Below are positions 15,098 to 24,320 of a DNA stretch of 64,000 nt, piece after piece (within the stretch, counting starts at the first letter, position 1; each line of letters starts with the position of its first letter). Source of the DNA: Larkinella bovis (GTDB lineage: Bacteria > Bacteroidota > Bacteroidia > Cytophagales > Spirosomataceae). Location: the NCBI RefSeq assembly GCF_042655385.1, contig NZ_JBHSMA010000002.1, positions 372,001 through 436,000 on the forward strand, in the 5' to 3' direction. The notes beneath the pieces are model-generated. The model was given only the letters and a program-made list of their open reading frames with translations. It was not told the origin of the DNA and searched no databases. Both the position numbers and the translations under genes were made by a program.

Positions 15098-16441
15098 ATG
15101 CGCCGGAATTTCCATTTTCTGATTTTACTACTGGGGTTGGCCGTTTTACAAGGAGTGCTGACCCAGTGCAAGCGGAATTCGGAGGAGAATTCATCGCCTG
15201 AGTCGAAGTTGAAGATTGTGGAATTTCATCTCGCCGGTATTCCCGACAAAAACATTGTCATTAATCACGCAGCGCGGACCATTACCGTGCAAATGCCGCC
15301 GACCCTTACTTCGCTGAGTCTCAAAGCCGATTACCGGCTCAGCCCGGATACCCGACTGGTCAGCGGTTTACCGAATGGTGAACTCAACGTGGTGGCTTTG
15401 AGCAAATGCTACGAGAATCAGCGAATTGGCTTGGCCAGCACCGGTAGCTCGTCCATCGACCCCTCAGTTCAGTATGCGCTGATCGCCATCCCGTCCGGGA
15501 AACTAACGCTAAAGCCGACCCAACCGCTGGAAATCGAACTGGGTGAAGGCATGACGGTGAATGTTCCCGTCGAAAATCTGTACGGCAGCGAACCGTTAGT
15601 GGATGCGCGGGTGACGCGGGAAGGCACGACCGAGAAAGTCAGCCTGTTTCGGGAGCAGACCCCGAACAATTGTGTCTGGTTCATAAAAGGAATTGTCAAT
15701 CAGGTCCAGGTGGCAACATCCCGCCAATTGCAGCCGGGGCGGTATTCGCTGGAACTGGTGCAGGCTGATGGGACGGTGGTGCCGGTGTCGCAGCCGTTGA
15801 TCATCAAAAAAGGCAAGGCAAGATTGGGCTATAATCAGTGGACCTGGGGGGTGATGGCAAACGAACCCTTTATTGTCGAGGGTTTTAACCTCTTCGAAAG
15901 CGATGTTTCCCTGACGATTATTGGAAAAGACCGGACGTATCGGCCCATCTTAGGCGACTTTGCTGCCGACGGAACCCGTTTCCGGGTGTTGACCCCGGCG
16001 CTACCTCCCGGAAATTACATCGTAAAAGCGCACCAGAATGGCCAGGAAATTACCTGTCAGAAAATGAGTGTGTTGCGCGAAAAGGGACAGCCGGTTTTGC
16101 TTAGTATCACCAATTACGGTACTTGTTCGACCTTCGAAAAGTTGTCCCTGAGCCGGGCGAAGCGAATCGATCTGTATTACAATCCTATTACCGGTAGACC
16201 GGCCGCAAATCGGGTTCAGCTGGACGAACAGCTGCAATTCAATCGCATCGACAACCCGGCTGAAACCTACAGTGTTCCGATTGTTCCCTACGTTCTGGCG
16301 GGGCCGGAAGCACCCGCTTATTTCAGTATTCCGGAATCGGTTCCGGTGGGGCAGTACCACGTAAAACTACAGGTAAAAGATCCGAACACCGACCACTTAT
16401 TGCAGAGCGAACCCTACGAACGGGTGATCGACGTACAGTAG
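15098..16441 (+). CDS. Predicted surface or periplasmic lipoprotein, repeat-domain type
   Basis: 447 residues from the ATG at 15098 (a TTG two codons earlier is in frame). N-terminal signal LILLLGLAVLQGVLTQCKR ends in a lipobox-like LTQC, so Cys25 is probably lipidated. The rest is beta-rich with three or four IPT/Ig-like stretches (for example PFIVEGFNLFESDVSLTIIG, FRVLTPALPPGNYIVKAHQNGQE), like the IPT/TIG-repeat lipoproteins common in Cytophagales. No catalytic site is visible. It is divergent from the efflux operon and convergent with the S9 peptidase gene. Function unknown. Confidence 0.78.
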   Translation: MRRNFHFLILLLGLAVLQGVLTQCKRNSEENSSPESKLKIVEFHLAGIPDKNIVINHAARTITVQMPPTLTSLSLKADYRLSPDTRLVSGLPNGELNVVALSKCYENQRIGLASTGSSSIDPSVQYALIAIPSGKLTLKPTQPLEIELGEGMTVNVPVENLYGSEPLVDARVTREGTTEKVSLFREQTPNNCVWFIKGIVNQVQVATSRQLQPGRYSLELVQADGTVVPVSQPLIIKKGKARLGYNQWTWGVMANEPFIVEGFNLFESDVSLTIIGKDRTYRPILGDFAADGTRFRVLTPALPPGNYIVKAHQNGQEITCQKMSVLREKGQPVLLSITNYGTCSTFEKLSLSRAKRIDLYYNPITGRPAANRVQLDEQLQFNRIDNPAETYSVPIVPYVLAGPEAPAYFSIPESVPVGQYHVKLQVKDPNTDHLLQSEPYERVIDVQ

Positions 16442-16476
16442 ATTCGCCCATCCTGCCTAATGAAAACCGATTCGTA

Positions 16477-18480
16477 TTACTTCTTCTCGGCCAGCTGCAC
16501 GGTTTTGACGTCTACGGTGATTTCTTTCAGGCGTTGGGCTACATTTTCGGGCATGGATTCCTGGTACCGTCCGCCGAGGTGCTTGGCCAGAAATTGCTCC
16601 GCCAGGGCCAGCATGGCCATGTTGTTGACGGGCCGGGCAAAACCGTGGCCCTCGTCGGGGGCGCAGAGGTATTCGACCGGAAAACCGCGGTCGCGGAGGG
16701 CAATCACAATCTGGTCGGATTCGGCTTTGTTGACGCGGGGGTCGTTGGCCCCCTGTACCACCAGCAACGGCGATTTGATTTTATCCGCCGAAAACAAGGG
16801 CGACTGTTTTGTCAGCTGGGCTTTGCCTTCGGGCGTATTCGGGTCGCCCATGCGCTCGTAGAAGGTTTTGCGAATCGATTCCCAGTACGGTGGAATTGAG
16901 TTCAGGAGTGTGATGATGTTGGAGGGGGCCACAATCGCCACTCCGGCCGCGTAGACATCGGGCGTAAAGGCCAGCCCCGCCAGCGTGGCATAGCCGCCGT
17001 ACGAACCGCCCATGATCCCGACGCGCTTCGGATCGGCAATGCCCTGATCGACCAGATACTTCACACCCCAGGTGATGTCGTCCTGCATTTTTTCGCCCCA
17101 CTGCTTGTTGCCCGCGTTCAGAAATTGCTTGCCGTAGCCGGTGGACGCCCGGAAATTCATCGACAAAACCGCATAGCCCCGGTTGGCCAGAAACTGGTGA
17201 TAGGCATTATACCCCCAGAAGTCGCGGCCCCACGGGCCACCGTGCGGAACCACCACCAGCGGCAGCTTTTGCGGATCGCGGCCTTTGGGCAGCGTCAGAA
17301 AAGCCGGTATTTCGAGTCCGTCCGACGAGCGGTAGCGAATGGCTTCCATGCGCGCCAGATCGTTGATGGGCAGTTTGGGCCGGGGGCGGTATTGGAACAT
17401 TAGCTCCTTGGTTTTGCGGTCGAACAGGAACGTCGCTCCGGGGTCCGTATCGCTCGTGGCCGACAGCAGCCAGTATTGCTCGTCGTCGGTGGACGAACCA
17501 AACTGGATGTCCATGCCCGGCAGTTCGCGCAGGATAACCTGGAAATCCTTCTCGAAGGCCTTGTCTTTCCAGTACCGGCGCAACCGGTCGTCGGTGTAGG
17601 TCGTAAAAATCGGTTCGCGGGTCAACTCGGAAAGGGCTACACCGCCGAAATCCACCTTTTTCAAGGGGTCGGATTCGACGGTTTGTTCCTTCTGGGTTTC
17701 GGGATTGAGCAGAATCAGTTTCTGAAGATCCGCTTTGTCCTTGTTGGTGACCACGTAAACCCGCTGGTTGTCTTTGTGAAAACCGACCGGATAACTGGTT
17801 TCGTAAATCGAGGTCGAATAGATTTTGGTCATCCCGCTGGCATCGACCCGCAGCATCTCGGAACTGCCATCGGCGGCCGTGCTGGTGGCCAGCCGCAGCT
17901 TGTCGTCCCAGTCGAACACCCAGCCGGTAACCCGGTCGGTATTCTGGCGGAGGAGCGTTTTTTCGCCGGTTGTCAGGTTCAGCTGGTACAGGTCGTGCCA
18001 GGCTTTGTCGCGGTCGTTCAGGCCGATGTATAAGGTATTGGGGTCGGTTTTCGGAACGCGGTAAATAAGCGCCCGAACGCCTTTTACGTCGGTCAGGTTG
18101 CGGGCTGCCGGTACGCCCGCAGCGCCCGGGGAGTCGGAGGGGTTGACGGCGTAGATGTTAAAGTTTTCATTACCACCTTTATCCTGTACGTAGAGGACGT
18201 ATTTGCCGTTCCGCGACCAGAAATACGACCCAATTGGGCGGGTTGTATCGGCCGTCACCGGTTTGGCCGCTGTGAAGGGGGCGTCGCGTTTTTTGACCCA
18301 GATGTTGCGGGTCCCTTTATACGGTTTGATGAATGACATGTACGTCCCGTCGGGCGACAGCTGGGCACCGCTGATTTCCGGGTCGCCGAAAATCAGCTGC
18401 CGGTCGATGAGCGCCGGAACCTGCGCCGTTGCCGTCAGCGTCAGCCAGAATGTAAGCAGGAGAACGGAAAACTGTTTCAT
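16477..18480 (-). CDS. S9 family peptidase (acylaminoacyl/dipeptidyl peptidase type)
   Basis: 667 residues. A signal peptide (FSVLLLTFWLTLTATAQ) directs it to the periplasm. Residues ~30-390 form a beta-propeller with WD40/PD40-like blades; ~400-650 form the alpha/beta-hydrolase domain of prolyl oligopeptidases. Ser493 in GGSYGGYATLAG is the nucleophile; the Asp (NDPRVNKAESDQI) and His (DEGHGF) of the triad are in place near the C-terminus. It should trim small peptides taken up through the outer membrane. Length and order are normal for the family. It stands alone between convergent and divergent neighbours. Confidence 0.93.
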   Translation of the reverse strand: MKQFSVLLLTFWLTLTATAQVPALIDRQLIFGDPEISGAQLSPDGTYMSFIKPYKGTRNIWVKKRDAPFTAAKPVTADTTRPIGSYFWSRNGKYVLYVQDKGGNENFNIYAVNPSDSPGAAGVPAARNLTDVKGVRALIYRVPKTDPNTLYIGLNDRDKAWHDLYQLNLTTGEKTLLRQNTDRVTGWVFDWDDKLRLATSTAADGSSEMLRVDASGMTKIYSTSIYETSYPVGFHKDNQRVYVVTNKDKADLQKLILLNPETQKEQTVESDPLKKVDFGGVALSELTREPIFTTYTDDRLRRYWKDKAFEKDFQVILRELPGMDIQFGSSTDDEQYWLLSATSDTDPGATFLFDRKTKELMFQYRPRPKLPINDLARMEAIRYRSSDGLEIPAFLTLPKGRDPQKLPLVVVPHGGPWGRDFWGYNAYHQFLANRGYAVLSMNFRASTGYGKQFLNAGNKQWGEKMQDDITWGVKYLVDQGIADPKRVGIMGGSYGGYATLAGLAFTPDVYAAGVAIVAPSNIITLLNSIPPYWESIRKTFYERMGDPNTPEGKAQLTKQSPLFSADKIKSPLLVVQGANDPRVNKAESDQIVIALRDRGFPVEYLCAPDEGHGFARPVNNMAMLALAEQFLAKHLGGRYQESMPENVAQRLKEITVDVKTVQLAEKK

Positions 18481-18728
18481 GACAACGGTTGATTGAGATG
18501 GTTCGGTAAGTTAGTGAAAAAAGAAACCGTTCGGGCGCAGAACGATTGCTTTTCGCGCGAGCAGGGTGGGCAATTTGTAATCGGTTTTGCCCAACGCCGT
18601 AACCGTTCCCTCAATGGGTAGGCTGGACAATCCAACGCATTCCGGTCGGTAAGGGTCGCTTTCGCGGGTGCCGCCATCATTCACTGATTCCGTTACCCGG
18701 TTTCTCTTACTACCAAAGTGACACAAGA

Positions 18729-19658
18729 ATGATTTTTCGATTTTCCCGAAAAGTGGCGCGGGCCGCCTGCTTCCTGCTTGTCGTTAGACTATTCATGGGC
18801 TGTCAACCTGAAAATCCGGTTTCTGACCCGGTGGTACCGGGCGAGGAGATCATTCGGATTCCGGTCGTGGTGCATGTACTCTATAACAAGGACGAGTTTA
18901 ACATTAGTGATGAAAAAATTGCGTCTCAACTCGCCGTCTTAAACCAGGATTTCCGGAAGAAAAATCCGGATCATACCGCAACCCCTGCCGAGTTTGCTCA
19001 TCTGGTGGCTGATGTCGGTATCGAATTTTATCTTGCCACAAAAGACCCGGACGGCAAGCCCACCAGCGGCATCACCCGGACCCGAAGCACGGTGGATGGC
19101 TGGGACGGCAAAACGCCCGGTGCTCAGCAACCGATTGACGATCTGGCGCTTTATTTTACCAGCCAGGGCGGACACGACGCGTGGCCAGCGGATCGGTACC
19201 TGAACATTTGGGTGGCGGAATTGTCGAACCGGAATGGAGAGCTGGCCCTGGCCGGTTATGCCCAGTTTCCGGGGGGCGATGCGCGGCTGGATGGCGTGGT
19301 CGTCGACCCGCGCGTGTTCGGAACGCTTCCCCCGTTGGTGGAAGAACATCGACTGGGGCGAACGACGACCCACGAAATCGGGCATTGGCTAAACCTGATC
19401 CACATTTTTGCGAATTCGGGCAATTGTCAGTCAACGGATCAGGTCGATGATACACCGGCCGCCAGCGGTCCGTATACCGGCAAACCGACGTACCCGCAAT
19501 ACGCCTGCGGTCAGAGCAGTCTGTTTATGAACTTTATGGATAATGTGGACGATGAGGCCATGTATATGTTCACCAGCGGGCAAAAAGCGAGAATGCGGGC
19601 GGTTTTTGCCCCGGGCGGTGGACGAGAAGCCTTGTACAAGGCGCTAAAAAGCCAATAA
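18729..19658 (+). CDS. M43 (pappalysin-type) zinc metalloprotease lipoprotein
   Basis: 309 residues. The N-terminus (RAACFLLVVRLFMGCQPE) is a lipoprotein signal with Cys21 as anchor. The mature part has the M43 layout: IPVVVHVLYN, DQVDDTPAASGPY, the extended zinc motif HEIGHWLNLIH starting at His215, and the Met-turn LFMNFMDN further on. It should cleave proteins at the cell surface or outside, like cytophagalysin. No C-terminal sorting domain is seen. Single gene with AT-poor upstream DNA. Confidence 0.92.
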   Translation: MIFRFSRKVARAACFLLVVRLFMGCQPENPVSDPVVPGEEIIRIPVVVHVLYNKDEFNISDEKIASQLAVLNQDFRKKNPDHTATPAEFAHLVADVGIEFYLATKDPDGKPTSGITRTRSTVDGWDGKTPGAQQPIDDLALYFTSQGGHDAWPADRYLNIWVAELSNRNGELALAGYAQFPGGDARLDGVVVDPRVFGTLPPLVEEHRLGRTTTHEIGHWLNLIHIFANSGNCQSTDQVDDTPAASGPYTGKPTYPQYACGQSSLFMNFMDNVDDEAMYMFTSGQKARMRAVFAPGGGREALYKALKSQ

Positions 19659-19832
19659 TGATGCTCAAAACCGAGTCGTTCGTAACCCGGTTTTACAACG
19701 AAAACGTCCGGGCCGTCGCCGTCTCCTGGTTTTCAAGGCGAACTTCAGTCCGCCCTGACTACCGGGCGCCCTTGCCGGTGAAGGATCGCAAAACTATGTG
19801 AAAACAGTAAACCGGTATGGTTTTATGACACT

Positions 19833-19863
19833 AAAAAAGCCGACCCGGTGTGGAAGGTCGGCT
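19833..19863 (-). terminator. Terminator of the small lipoprotein gene
   Basis: On the minus strand an AGCCGACC/GGTCGGCT stem (arms 19838-19845 and 19856-19863) is followed by TTTTTT, about 20 bases past the stop codon. Confidence 0.82.
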
Positions 19864-19884
19864 AATGATCAGGAAAGAATTGTC

Positions 19885-20337
19885 TTATTTTTTGGCTTCG
19901 AAGGTAATTTCTACCGGTTCACCGTCAGAAGTGCCGGAGGCTTCGAAAATCAGTTGACCAGCATTGATTTCGGCTACCTGCGATCCATTGCCCGTATACA
20001 GACCGTACGTTTTGCCTTTTGCCTGAATTTCGTATTCGCCCAGATCCAACTCCCGGTCCTGTTCGCCCGTGGCTTTCAATAACAGCACCAGCGAAACCGT
20101 ACCGTCGCCGGTTTTTTGCACGTCGGCCGAAGCCGATACGGTAACTCCTTTTTGCGTAACGGGTAATTTGCTGTAACTGACAATGCTTTCTTCACCCACT
20201 TTGTAATCGAAGGAACTCAATTGGTAGGTTCCTGCAACGGCGCTGGCCGGATCTTTGGGAGTCACTTCCGTTTCAGAATCTTTCTTACAGGCGGCAAACG
20301 TGAGCAGTGCGAACAGAAAAATCAGTCCTTTTTTCAT
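19885..20337 (-). CDS. Small lipoprotein, lipocalin-like
   Basis: 150 residues with a typical Bacteroidota lipoprotein start: MKKGLIFLFALLTFAACKKD, Cys17 as lipid anchor and a charged +2/+3 region. The mature part (VAGTYQLSSFDYKVGEE and LDLGEYEIQAKGKTYGLY) is beta-rich and resembles lipocalin-like small lipoproteins that form an eight-stranded barrel, but no family could be fixed. Single gene with its own terminator. Function unknown. Confidence 0.78.
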   Translation of the reverse strand: MKKGLIFLFALLTFAACKKDSETEVTPKDPASAVAGTYQLSSFDYKVGEESIVSYSKLPVTQKGVTVSASADVQKTGDGTVSLVLLLKATGEQDRELDLGEYEIQAKGKTYGLYTGNGSQVAEINAGQLIFEASGTSDGEPVEITFEAKK

Positions 20338-20549
20338 TAGTTCAGTTGTTTAAGGTTCGGTACAAACTTAGCGGCTAAGCGGCTTGATAATCAATCACAA
20401 AGGCGTTGAAGTGGAATTTTTAATGGTTGAATTGTCTGCCCGTTCGTTGAAGCGGCTGTAAGGGGGTGGGCGTTGAAGGAGGCAAAACGGCGGTTTTTCA
20501 AACAAAGCGGTTTGAGAGCGGTTATTTTTGAAAGCAATTCACTCAACGC

Positions 20550-20792
20550 ATGAAAACGAAACAATGGATAGGGGGGCTTGCACTGGCCTTTTTGGCGGCT
20601 ACCACACAGGTGGCCTGCCAGTCGAAAACGGAGCAAAAATCCGAGGAGGTGCGGGATGAGTACAAAGATGTCGTGGACGCCCAGAACGAAGGCGACTCCA
20701 GCGATGTCAGGGACGAACAGGCCGAACTGGATTCAGCGCGGCAGGATTACAAAGAACTGGCGAAAGACTCAACCGCCCGGAAAAATCCCTGA
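20550..20792 (+). CDS. Small charged lipoprotein
   Basis: 80 residues: signal LALAFLAATTQVACQSK with lipid-anchor Cys25, then a short, highly charged helix (SEEVRDEYKDVVDAQNEG...AELDSARQDYKELAKD) likely to form a coiled coil or extended helix. The ...ACQSK junction resembles that of the 60-residue lipoprotein at 3.5 kb. A strong hairpin ends the gene. Function unknown; a small periplasmic spacer or structural lipoprotein is possible. Confidence 0.72.
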   Translation: MKTKQWIGGLALAFLAATTQVACQSKTEQKSEEVRDEYKDVVDAQNEGDSSDVRDEQAELDSARQDYKELAKDSTARKNP

Positions 20793-20802
20793 TAACGAAA
20801 GT

Positions 20803-20846
20803 CAACAGCCCGCTGCGGCACCCGGCGGTTTTGCAGCGGGCTGTTG
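20803..20846. terminator. Bidirectional hairpin between convergent genes
   Basis: Perfect 14-bp stem (20803-20816 and 20833-20846) of CAACAGCCCGCTGC and its complement, placed between the lipoprotein stop codon and the end of the SDR gene. Confidence 0.72.
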
Positions 20847-20864
20847 GTGACGATTTCCTCGGAA

Positions 20865-21896
20865 CTACCACGAATACTGATTATTGGCTTCGGCCGCGTC
20901 GTCGGTCCAGGTGGTGAAAACCGAGCGGGTCACGGACGTTTCGCTGTCGTGGCCTTTGGCCCGTTCTTCGCCAATACCGCCCGGAGCCGGTAATAGCAGA
21001 TTGATCACCGACAACACCTCGGCCGTCAGGCCCGGCGCCAAACCGTGTAGGGCCGACGCCAGTTTGGCGGGTAACGAAATAATCAGTTCGGCGCGTCCGT
21101 AGCGGCAGGCTTCCAGAATCTGCCGGGCGCTTTCTTCGGCGCTTTTCGACAAACCGGGCAGCGAATCGCCAATTTTAAACCAGGCATATTCTTTTTCGTT
21201 CTGGCCTTTAAACCAGGCATTGCGGGGGCTGCCCGTTCGCATCAGCCCGGGGCAAACCGTGGTGACGTAAATTCCGTCTTTGATGAATTCCGCCCGAATG
21301 CCTTCCGAATACCCCACCAGCGCAAACTTACTGGTCGAATACGGCAGCAAATGCGGGAACGCTACTTTGCCGCCAAACGATGCGATGTTGACAATGCGAC
21401 CGGTTTTGCGCGCCCGCATCTGCGGTAAAACCGCATTGATGGTATGGAAGGCCGACCAGAAATTGATTTCCATCACTTCCCGAAAATCGTCTTCCGTTGC
21501 GTGTTCAATGGGCGTCACCAGAATCGTTCCGGCATTGTTGACCAGCACGTCAATGGGTCCGATTTCGGCCTGAACGGATTCGATAAAATCCGTTACCTGT
21601 TCGCGGTCGGTCAGGTCGCAGGCATAGGTGAAAACCAGGCCCCCGTTTAATTCCAGATCGGCTTTGGCGCGTTCGAGTTCGGCTTCATCGCGGGCACAGA
21701 TGGCGATATTGGCCCCTTCCTGGGCAAATTCCCGGGCCAGCACCAGGCCCAGTCCGCGCGAGCCTCCCGTAATGACGACGGTTTTACCCCGAAAATCGAT
21801 TTTTCGCCATTGATTCAGCAAGGCCCGGGCGGCAAAAACAGCTCCCACACCCGCGAGTCCCCATAAGCCAAGCCGGTTTTTAGTCGATAGGTGCAT
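20865..21896 (-). CDS. Short-chain dehydrogenase/reductase, membrane-anchored
   Basis: 343 residues. A hydrophobic N-terminus (LGLWGLAGVGAVFAARALL) may anchor it to the inner membrane. Then a Rossmann domain: TGGSRGLG (43-50) for NAD(P), VNNAGT, and the catalytic Tyr186/Lys190 pair (YSTSK) with its upstream Ser. The C-terminal ~80 residues extend beyond the usual ~250-residue SDR core. It is of the type often annotated 'SDR family oxidoreductase' with unknown substrate, perhaps lipid-like given the anchor. Monocistronic; no linked pathway. Confidence 0.88.
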   Translation of the reverse strand: MHLSTKNRLGLWGLAGVGAVFAARALLNQWRKIDFRGKTVVITGGSRGLGLVLAREFAQEGANIAICARDEAELERAKADLELNGGLVFTYACDLTDREQVTDFIESVQAEIGPIDVLVNNAGTILVTPIEHATEDDFREVMEINFWSAFHTINAVLPQMRARKTGRIVNIASFGGKVAFPHLLPYSTSKFALVGYSEGIRAEFIKDGIYVTTVCPGLMRTGSPRNAWFKGQNEKEYAWFKIGDSLPGLSKSAEESARQILEACRYGRAELIISLPAKLASALHGLAPGLTAEVLSVINLLLPAPGGIGEERAKGHDSETSVTRSVFTTWTDDAAEANNQYSW

Positions 21897-22105
21897 CGTT
21901 GTCAGTTAGTTCGGTAAACAGGTATTCAACCGTCTGCACGGCGGAATGTTGGCGAGGGTCGGTTTTTTCGAGCGAACCGATCGGCTGATTGGCTTTTTTA
22001 TCCGCTTGAAGCATCAATTAATTCGCTTGACAACAAAACGTCCTCCGAAAACCGCCGTGTGGGGTGAACTTTACCGAATTACGGAACAACAAAAACGACT
22101 GAATC
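21897..22105. other. Intergenic DNA without recognisable gene
   Basis: About 210 bases between the SDR start and a tiny frame at 22106. A 102-codon frame crosses it, but its product is basic and patternless and I do not accept it. Contains the promoters of the flanking genes, not resolved. Confidence 0.4.
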
Positions 22106-22168
22106 ATGAAACGCTTTGCTTACGTACTGCTCTGGACCAGCCTTTATCTGCTGTTTATGGCCATCTGA
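22106..22168 (+). CDS. Possible 20-residue hydrophobic peptide
   Basis: ATG at 22106, TGA at 22166: MKRFAYVLLWTSLYLLFMAI. Two basic residues followed by an uninterrupted membrane-helix-length hydrophobic stretch is what a real single-span micropeptide looks like, and the 5' context (AACAAAAACGACTGAATC) is A-rich like other starts here. Nothing else supports it: no hairpin follows closely and no neighbour suggests a role. Could be chance. Confidence 0.32.
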   Translation: MKRFAYVLLWTSLYLLFMAI

Positions 22169-22409
22169 AGGGTGCTCTACCCACTACTGACGACGAAAGG
22201 GTCGGAACGTTTAGTGGCCTACCCTGCCAGAGCAACATTGGTCGCTGCAGTTAGTTTGTATTTATCGACTAAAAAGTAGGATTGGTCGATTGCGGTGACC
22301 TATTCGTCGGTGAAAGGTCGGTTGTCGAAAAAAAAGATAAAACTGGATTAAACGTTGGTTCGGGTTTGTCCTCTAAGAGACATAAAACAACCGATTAACA
22401 CGACCAACC
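22169..22409. other. Intergenic DNA before the Spy-like gene
   Basis: About 240 bases; no gene, hairpin or repeat stands out. An A-rich stretch (22326-22345) is probably part of the promoter of the gene at 22410. Confidence 0.4.
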
Positions 22410-22811
22410 ATGAAAACGAGCATCATCACTCTCTTCGCCTTAGCCGTTATCAGCACCGGATCTGCCTTTGCCCAACGGGGTTATGACAATGGCCGTTACC
22501 CGGCTCCCAATTCACGGTATGAGAGCCAGCGTTACGACGATATGCAGGAAGATATCAAGATTGACCGGCTGGATGCCATTGTCGGTCTGTCGCGTCGGCA
22601 GGAGCGGGAATTGAAACGCATTGAAAACCGCTACGATTTCCGGGAAATGGAAGCCGCCCGCCAGCGAAACCCGTATGCCTATCAGCAAACGCTGCGCCGG
22701 AAAAACCAGGAGATGATGGCGGTGCTGACCCCGTACCAGCGCGAAAGACTCTTTGCCTACCAACAACAATACCGCCGGAACGATCGGGGTTATTACGGTC
22801 GCCGGTACTAA
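22410..22811 (+). CDS. Small periplasmic protein, Spy/CpxP-like
   Basis: 133 residues: signal peptide MKTSIITLFALAVISTGSAFAQ, then a strongly charged, Arg/Tyr/Gln-rich helical region (GLSRRQERELKRIENRYDFREMEAARQ) ending in LTPYQRERLFAYQQQY. The LTPxQRxRL motif is typical of Spy/CpxP periplasmic chaperone-like helices (LTxxQ repeats). Two such segments can be seen (GLSRRQERELKRI and LTPYQRERLFAY). Probably an envelope stress protein; single gene. Confidence 0.78.
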   Translation: MKTSIITLFALAVISTGSAFAQRGYDNGRYPAPNSRYESQRYDDMQEDIKIDRLDAIVGLSRRQERELKRIENRYDFREMEAARQRNPYAYQQTLRRKNQEMMAVLTPYQRERLFAYQQQYRRNDRGYYGRRY

Positions 22812-23080
22812 TGAACCGTTTGCCGGTTTACGGAGAGAGGTGAAGATCGCAATCCTAAACCCAATGTAGTCAGTCGATAGATCAAGTATCCACCGTCTTG
22901 TTGAAAGGGAGAGCCGTTTGGCTTTCCCTTTTTTTGGTAAAAAATCCCTTATGGTCGGGTAAAAATCAGCCCTACCGGATCCGGGTGGGCCATCCGGCTG
23001 AGGTTGCGGCTCCGGTGGGTAACAGTTTCAGTAGATTTTGGGTCTGTCTCCTTTTCTCGTTAACCAACTCTGAAAACCGT

Positions 23081-23677
23081 ATGAAACGCATCTTCCTGAC
23101 CGCAACGCTGCTGATCAGCGTGGTTTCGCTGGCATTCGCCCAGCAACCGGCTGCTGCCCCGGTTCCTCCCTTACGGCTCACGATCCCGGCTTTTTCGGAT
23201 GGCGGCATCATCCCGATCAAATTTACGCAGGCGGCCCCCGGTGCCGCGCCGGGCGGAGGAACGTCGCCCGCCTTGAGCTGGTCGGATGTTCCGCCGGGCA
23301 CACAAAGTTTTGTGCTGCACATGCACGACGTGGATGTGGCCCGCAACAAAACACCGGATGATAATCTCCACTGGCTGGTCTGGAACATTCCGGGCACCCT
23401 GACCGGTTTACCCGAAGGCCTTCCGGCGGGTGCCCAATTACCCGATGGCAGCTACCAGGTGAACCTGTTCACGGCGGCCTACCGGGGGCCGGGCGCTGCG
23501 GCTTCGGGGCCGTTGCACCATTACATCTTTGAATTATTTGCCCTCGATACCAAGCTCGATATAAAACCGGGGGCAGACGGGCAGGGATCGGCGACCCGCG
23601 TCGAAATCCTAAAAGCCATGGAAGGGCACGTGCTGGGCAAAGCCGGGTATGTCGGACTGTTCAAACGTCCGCAATAA
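23081..23677 (+). CDS. Secreted YbhB/YbcL (PEBP, Raf-kinase-inhibitor-like) protein
   Basis: 198 residues from the ATG at 23081, which gives a clean signal peptide (RIFLTATLLISVVSLAFAQ); longer readings start in non-coding DNA. The mature part carries the PEBP core: IPIKFTQ, SPALSWSDVPPGTQSFVLHMHDVD, NLHWLVWNIPG and GPLHHYIFELFALD, including the DxD and HW/GxHxY pocket residues that bind a phosphate-like anion. Bacterial members are small stable pocket proteins of unknown role. Exported. A bidirectional hairpin lies after the stop codon. Confidence 0.9.
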   Translation: MKRIFLTATLLISVVSLAFAQQPAAAPVPPLRLTIPAFSDGGIIPIKFTQAAPGAAPGGGTSPALSWSDVPPGTQSFVLHMHDVDVARNKTPDDNLHWLVWNIPGTLTGLPEGLPAGAQLPDGSYQVNLFTAAYRGPGAAASGPLHHYIFELFALDTKLDIKPGADGQGSATRVEILKAMEGHVLGKAGYVGLFKRPQ

Positions 23678-23698
23678 AAACGTCCGGTAAAGCGGTTA

Positions 23699-23730
23699 AA
23701 CCGGATAGAATAGGGTATTTCTATCCGGTT
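23699..23730. terminator. Bidirectional terminator between PEBP and cupin genes
   Basis: 12-bp stem AACCGGATAGAA / TTCTATCCGGTT (23699-23710, 23719-23730) with an 8-base loop, between two convergent genes. Confidence 0.72.
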
Positions 23731-23751
23731 ACTCTATGCTTCGTCAGCCGG

Positions 23752-24303
23752 TTATGGCAGCGGTGCCGGTGCGTCGGTAAAGTGTTTGTATTTCCCCAGC
23801 AACCGGCCGATGAAATAGGTGAGGGGAATGATCGCTTTCTTCACCAGAAACGGAAGTTCGGGCATCTCGTATTCCGTGGCGTAACGGGTCATCAGGTAAG
23901 CGCCGTCGAACGCTTCGGGCTGCTGCTTGCCCGATTTGTTCTGGGCGGCATAGATGGCCGATAGGTAATAAACGATGCTGTTGGCGGGCGCTACCCAGCC
24001 TTTGCAGATCAGCATCTCATCCCCGGCATTCCAGAATTTGTGCGCGACGCCACGTTTGAACAGGACACGTTCGCCGGGGAAAGCATACTGCGGTTCCTGC
24101 CCCAGAATCTGATACGCCATTTTGCCGGAAACCACCGTCAGTTCTTCCTCCTGTCGGAGATGCGTGTGCATCGGCGGGCCGGATCCGGGCGTCACCTGGC
24201 TTTCGACCAGCACTTTGTCGCCCAGTGGGCCTTTTTCAACCGCCAGAAACGTCAGCGTTTCGCCGTGGGTATTTTGGATGGTGTGTGGATAGTGAATGTT
24301 CAT
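23752..24303 (-). CDS. Cupin-domain protein
   Basis: 183 residues. A single cupin barrel: motif 1 GPPMHTHLRQEEELTVVSGKM (His and Glu metal ligands) and motif 2 PGERVFFKRGVAHKFWN-like, with the second His. The C-terminal part (PELPFLVKKAIIPLTYFIGRLLGKY) is more hydrophobic and may touch the membrane. Substrate unknown; such cupins often bind small aromatic or polyketide-type compounds. It is divergent from a TetR regulator gene, with a palindromic operator inside its promoter, so it is very probably repressed by that regulator and induced by a ligand. Confidence 0.86.
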   Translation of the reverse strand: MNIHYPHTIQNTHGETLTFLAVEKGPLGDKVLVESQVTPGSGPPMHTHLRQEEELTVVSGKMAYQILGQEPQYAFPGERVLFKRGVAHKFWNAGDEMLICKGWVAPANSIVYYLSAIYAAQNKSGKQQPEAFDGAYLMTRYATEYEMPELPFLVKKAIIPLTYFIGRLLGKYKHFTDAPAPLP

Positions 24304-24320
24304 GTTCTTTGAAGTTTTTT

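Noticed and set aside
18511..18726. Two overlapping small frames between the S9 and M43 peptidase genes
   Set aside because: Both are composed of upstream control DNA; no signal, fold or conserved motif is visible.
21946..22254. 102-codon frame after the SDR gene
   Set aside because: Product is patternless and crosses the better 20-residue peptide frame; start region lies in the SDR promoter.
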